From assembly GCA_019115745.1 (NCBI GenBank), contig DXDA01000068.1:62001-126000 (forward strand): a DNA stretch of 64,000 nt, in the 5' to 3' direction. Each line of letters opens with the position of its first letter. The first letter of the stretch is position 1. This stretch comes from Candidatus Alistipes intestinigallinarum (GTDB taxonomy: Bacteria > Bacteroidota > Bacteroidia > Bacteroidales > Rikenellaceae). A program made the translations under genes and the position numbers. A model generated the notes under the pieces. That model was not told where the DNA came from. It saw only the letters and a list, made by a program, of their open reading frames with translations, and ran no database searches. Of this stretch, positions 61,041 through 64,000 are shown piece after piece.

Positions 61041-61831
61041 CAGAACAGGTAGCTTGCGATGGAGACGATTCCGGCCAGTGCGCAGTAGACGGCGAACCAG
61101 ATCAGACGTCCCCGTTTGACGATTTCGAGCATGAACTTGCAGGCCAGACACCCCGTGATGAACGATGCGGCAAACCCGGCGATCAGGGGCACGACCTCGA
61201 CTCCGGCCGTGAGGTCGCCCTTTACGGCTTCGAGGAGCGTTTCGCCGAGAATGGGGGCGAGGACCATCAGGAAGGAGAACTGGGCGACGGCGGCCTTTTT
61301 GTTTCCGAGGAGGAGTCCGGTAGCGATGGTCGATCCGGACCGGGAGAGTCCGGGCATGGCGGCACAGGCCTGGGCGAGTCCGATGATGAAAGCGTCGCGG
61401 TAGGAGATGGTCTCCTTCTGTCTGGGTTTTGCGTAGTAGGCGAATGCGAGCAGGGCCGCGGTCAGGAGGAGCATGGCGCCGACGACCACGAGGATGTAGG
61501 GTGCGTCGAGCAGGGCATTGATCTGGTCTTTGAGGAGGAATCCGACGATTCCGATGGGGATCATCGAGACGATGATCTTGAGGATGTATGCCTGCTCATC
61601 ATTGAAGTGTCGGGAGAAGAGCCCCTTGAGGAGTCTTCGGATTTCGCTCCAGAGCACGACGATCGTACTCAGGACGGTTGCGGCATGGAGCGCGACGTCG
61701 AAGGTGAGGTTTTCTTCGAGCTGTACGCCGAGCAACTCCTTGGCGATCTGGAGGTGACCGCTGCTCGAAACGGGGAGGAATTCGGTGATTCCCTGTACGA
61801 TGCCCAGCAGAATGGCCTGTAAAGTATCCAT
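61040..61831 (-). CDS. uppP: Undecaprenyl-diphosphatase
   Basis: A 263-residue integral membrane phosphatase that recycles undecaprenyl pyrophosphate to the lipid carrier for peptidoglycan and O-antigen. Motifs [14 protein letters not shown] and [13 protein letters not shown], with about eight hydrophobic helices. Overexpression of the family confers bacitracin tolerance in other bacteria. Starts 19 nt after the DUF3098 gene. Confidence 0.97.
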   Translation of the reverse strand: MDTLQAILLGIVQGITEFLPVSSSGHLQIAKELLGVQLEENLTFDVALHAATVLSTIVVLWSEIRRLLKGLFSRHFNDEQAYILKIIVSMIPIGIVGFLLKDQINALLDAPYILVVVGAMLLLTAALLAFAYYAKPRQKETISYRDAFIIGLAQACAAMPGLSRSGSTIATGLLLGNKKAAVAQFSFLMVLAPILGETLLEAVKGDLTAGVEVVPLIAGFAASFITGCLACKFMLEIVKRGRLIWFAVYCALAGIVSIASYLF

Positions 61832-61850
61832 CGTGACGAGTTGGTTTGGT

Positions 61851-62111
61851 TTAGTTGAAACGTTTCAGAATGGCGTAGATTTCGAATGCGAAGCCGCCGA
61901 TCACGAGGATGGGTGCGAGGGTGATTCTGCGCCAGGAGAACATGGCATAGTTGAATTCGTCGGGGGAGTCGCTTCCGCCTCCGGCCATGAGGATGAATCC
62001 GAGGAGGATGACGGCGAACCCGATTGCCAGCATGATATAATTGCGGCGGGTAAGGGGCATCCGCTCGTTTTGTTTTTGGTGTTCGGGGTTCTGGGTCTGT
62101 TTCTTTTCCAT
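61851..62111 (-). CDS. DUF3098 small membrane protein
   Basis: An 86-residue protein with a polar Gln/Lys-rich start and two membrane helices ([21 protein letters not shown] and [18 protein letters not shown]), the DUF3098 pattern found between ftsX and uppP in Bacteroidetes. Function unknown. It is separated from ftsX by no bases (ftsX ends at 62112). Confidence 0.88.
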   Translation of the reverse strand: MEKKQTQNPEHQKQNERMPLTRRNYIMLAIGFAVILLGFILMAGGGSDSPDEFNYAMFSWRRITLAPILVIGGFAFEIYAILKRFN

Positions 62112-62993
62112 TTAATAAAGGTATATCTTGTTGGACTTCATGTTTACGAATTTGTTGAGCGCCGCGAAGGTGAAGAGCCCGGATATGACGACGCCTCCGA
62201 CGATCATCGCGCCGAGAATAATGGCTATTTTGCGGATCTCGGCGAAGGTCGTCAGCTCGGGAACGGCCTCGTTGAGCCCGTACACGGCCAGGACGAAGAG
62301 GATGGCGGCGGCGACTCCGGCGATGATTCCCTGGGTGATGCTGCTTCCGAGGAACGGCTTCATGATGAACCACTTGGTAGCTCCGACGAGCTTCATGGTG
62401 TTGATCAGATAGCGTTTCGAGAAGATGGCCAGGCGAATGGTGTTGCTCAGCAGGATGAGCGAGATGACGAGCAGTGCGCCGCCGAAGAGGATCAGCACGA
62501 GGCGGATCTTGTTCACCGTTGCGTGCAGCCGCTGTGCCATGCGGGCCGGGTAGGATACGTGTTCGACTCCTGGGATGCGCTCCACGGCGGCGATGAAATC
62601 GTCGAGGAGCTGCTGGTCTTCGGAGGCGGCCGAGAGGGTGAGTTCGAAGGAGTCGAGCAGGGGGTTCTCCTGGAGGATCTCCTCGAATTCGGCACCGAAC
62701 ATCTTGCGGAATTCGGCATCCTGGGCCTTTTCGTCGCGCGGGGAGAAGCGGATGGCGGTGACGATCTGCTCTTCGGCGAGTCGTTTTTCGATTTCGGCGC
62801 GCTGGTCGTCGGAGATGTCGTTCCGGAGCTCCACGGTGACGGTGATACTCTCCTGGAGCGTGTGTGCGACCTTCAGGGCGGCGGCCATCAGATAGCCTAC
62901 CGATCCCAGGAGGAACAGGACGAGGGCGATGCTGACGGTCGAGACGATGTATGAGTTGCGGACTTTCCGCTTGAGACGTTTGTCATCCTTCAT
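62112..62993 (-). CDS. ftsX: Cell division ABC-transporter-like permease FtsX
   Basis: A 293-residue inner membrane protein with four helices (about 17-38, 172-195, 222-243, 258-282) and a large periplasmic loop (about 45-165) that in FtsX proteins controls cell-wall hydrolases. KLVGATKWFIMKPFL is the conserved coupling segment for FtsE. ftsE is not adjacent in this window. Confidence 0.93.
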   Translation of the reverse strand: MKDDKRLKRKVRNSYIVSTVSIALVLFLLGSVGYLMAAALKVAHTLQESITVTVELRNDISDDQRAEIEKRLAEEQIVTAIRFSPRDEKAQDAEFRKMFGAEFEEILQENPLLDSFELTLSAASEDQQLLDDFIAAVERIPGVEHVSYPARMAQRLHATVNKIRLVLILFGGALLVISLILLSNTIRLAIFSKRYLINTMKLVGATKWFIMKPFLGSSITQGIIAGVAAAILFVLAVYGLNEAVPELTTFAEIRKIAIILGAMIVGGVVISGLFTFAALNKFVNMKSNKIYLY

Positions 62994-64000
62994 GGCGGGT
63001 CGATTTTTTCTTGCGCAGGGCGAAGAGGATTGCAGCTAAAGTTCCGAGGAGGATCAGCGCGGAGCAGACTCCGGTGACGGTCTCTACGGCGTTCCATCCG
63101 GGAGCCCGGAACCTCCATTCGACGACGTGCTCACCGGCCGGGAGCTCCATGGCTCTCAGAACGTAGTCGGCACGGAAATAGGGGGCCTCTTTGCCGTCGA
63201 CGAAGGCGGTCCAGCCCTTGTCGTAGAAGATTTCGGAGAAGACGGCCACGGCCTTTTCGGGGGCGGAGTATTCGTACCGGAGGTAGTTGGGGCGATACTC
63301 CGAGAGTTCGATGTGCGCCGATGCATAGATTTCGAGGGGCATCGGGCGCGGGGCATACTCTTGAGCCTGCGACTCCTTCACAACGGCCGTCGTGCGGAGG
63401 TTGACCTTGCCCAGCAGGTCGATCTCTTCCCGGGCGGAGGCGGCTCCGGCCAGGGAGTCGACGAACCAGGCGGCACCGAACGCGGTTGTGCGGCGCTGTG
63501 CCTGGGGCTGCCCGTCCTCTCCGGTAACGATGACATAACGGGTGTTGAGCATGTCGAGCACGGCGGGGTTCGGCCGGGTCGGATCGCTCATATAGCAGTC
63601 GATGAGGTCCTGATAGCGGGCGAGCTTGGCGCCGTGATAGCCGCCGACGGAGCGGTGGAAATAGGAGGTCGTGGCATCGTTGAAGGGGCTGACGGTGAGG
63701 TTCAGCACGCGATACCCGGGCTCCTTGTCCTGGAGGATGGCCAGATCGGCGGCCGAGGGGGTCACCTGCGTGCGCCGGGGGGATACGAAGTTGTCCGCCG
63801 AGAGGAACCTCCGGTCGACGGGCACGAGGTCCAGGATCATGATGGCGGCGAGCGCCGCTACCGTCACGCCGCGCCCGATCTTCTGCATTCCCCAGAGGGC
63901 GACGCAGGCGGCGGCGAGGAGGATCATGAGGAGCGAGCGCCAGGCATCGGCCTGCATCATGGCGCATCGGTCTGCGGCGACGGCCTGTGCCACGGCTTCG
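62983..64000 (-). CDS. YfhO-like membrane protein, C-terminal part (cut by window end)
   Basis: At least 336 residues of a larger protein; the frame is open to position 64000, so the start lies beyond the window. Visible: membrane helices (SLLMILLAAACVALWGM; VTVAALAAIMILDLVPVDRRF), then a periplasmic domain with PNPAVLDMLNTRYVIV and YEYSAPEKAVAVFSEIFYDKGW, the late block of YfhO-family proteins, and a last helix before KKKS. YfhO proteins are GT-C-type membrane proteins linked to glycosylation of polymers; the target is unknown. Overlaps ftsX by 11 nt. Confidence 0.82.
   Translation of the reverse strand, partial: EAVAQAVAADRCAMMQADAWRSLLMILLAAACVALWGMQKIGRGVTVAALAAIMILDLVPVDRRFLSADNFVSPRRTQVTPSAADLAILQDKEPGYRVLNLTVSPFNDATTSYFHRSVGGYHGAKLARYQDLIDCYMSDPTRPNPAVLDMLNTRYVIVTGEDGQPQAQRRTTAFGAAWFVDSLAGAASAREEIDLLGKVNLRTTAVVKESQAQEYAPRPMPLEIYASAHIELSEYRPNYLRYEYSAPEKAVAVFSEIFYDKGWTAFVDGKEAPYFRADYVLRAMELPAGEHVVEWRFRAPGWNAVETVTGVCSALILLGTLAAILFALRKKKSTRHEG

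Overview
The window is chromosomal DNA from a Gram-negative member of Bacteroidales. The protein sequences and fairly high GC look most like Alistipes/Rikenellaceae; that genus-level guess is inference. Evidence for the phylum: SusC/SusD, gldE, an S46 peptidase, DUF4270 and DUF3098 proteins, lpxB, and TAnnTTTG-type -7 promoter boxes with few Shine-Dalgarno sites. I see no prophage, insertion sequence, integrase, rRNA or CRISPR array. The only RNA gene I find is tRNA-Leu(GAG).

Layout. (1) 0.1-4.1 kb: a TonB-dependent receptor divergent from a lipoprotein phosphoesterase. (2) 4.4-18.9 kb: an accessory locus of visibly lower GC than its surroundings. A leftward operon encodes SusC, SusD, a GxGYxYP-family protein, a FAD oxidoreductase with a Tat signal, an SGNH hydrolase, a second Tat FAD oxidoreductase and a lipoprotein with Ig-like repeats. 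A lone tatA follows. Divergent from susC lies an 850-residue regulator with a LamG-like and kelch-like exterior, one membrane span, and a cytoplasmic SARP-type winged helix plus BTAD. The shared promoter region carries a perfect 11-bp inverted repeat. (3) 19.1-26.0 kb: tRNA-Leu, then a leftward operon (MBL hydrolase, FkbM methyltransferase, trmD, lpxB, FAH-family enzyme, maf, DPP11-like S46 peptidase). (4) 26.2-36.0 kb, rightward: esterase, a doubly anchored lipoprotein, rlmD, SIMPL protein, cdd, RluA-family synthase, dtd, two secreted nucleases and a radical SAM protein. (5) 36.1-52.8 kb, rightward: YitT, priA, comF, dnaB, comM, then murG-murC-ftsQ-ftsA-ftsZ, gldE, a phosphopantetheinyl transferase and a pentapeptide-repeat protein. 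(6) 52.8-64 kb: a 25-codon mini-gene with its own promoter and terminator, then leftward genes (C1 peptidase, topA, DUF4270, GT5-like protein, queA, truB, uppP, DUF3098, ftsX, and a YfhO-like protein cut by the window end).

The most interesting system is region 2. It looks like a polysaccharide-utilization-type locus in which the expected glycoside hydrolases are replaced by two Tat-exported flavoenzymes, an SGNH esterase and a GxGYxYP protein. It is apparently controlled by a membrane-spanning SARP regulator rather than a hybrid two-component system or an ECF sigma/anti-sigma pair. A plausible reading (inference) is uptake of a decorated glycan or glycoside through SusCD, de-esterification, and periplasmic flavin-dependent oxidation or reduction, with the regulator sensing the ligand outside the inner membrane.

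Other notable items are the mini-gene, a roughly 110-residue charged insertion inside FtsQ, and degenerate tandem repeats or purine-rich tracts that recur in spacers between housekeeping genes.
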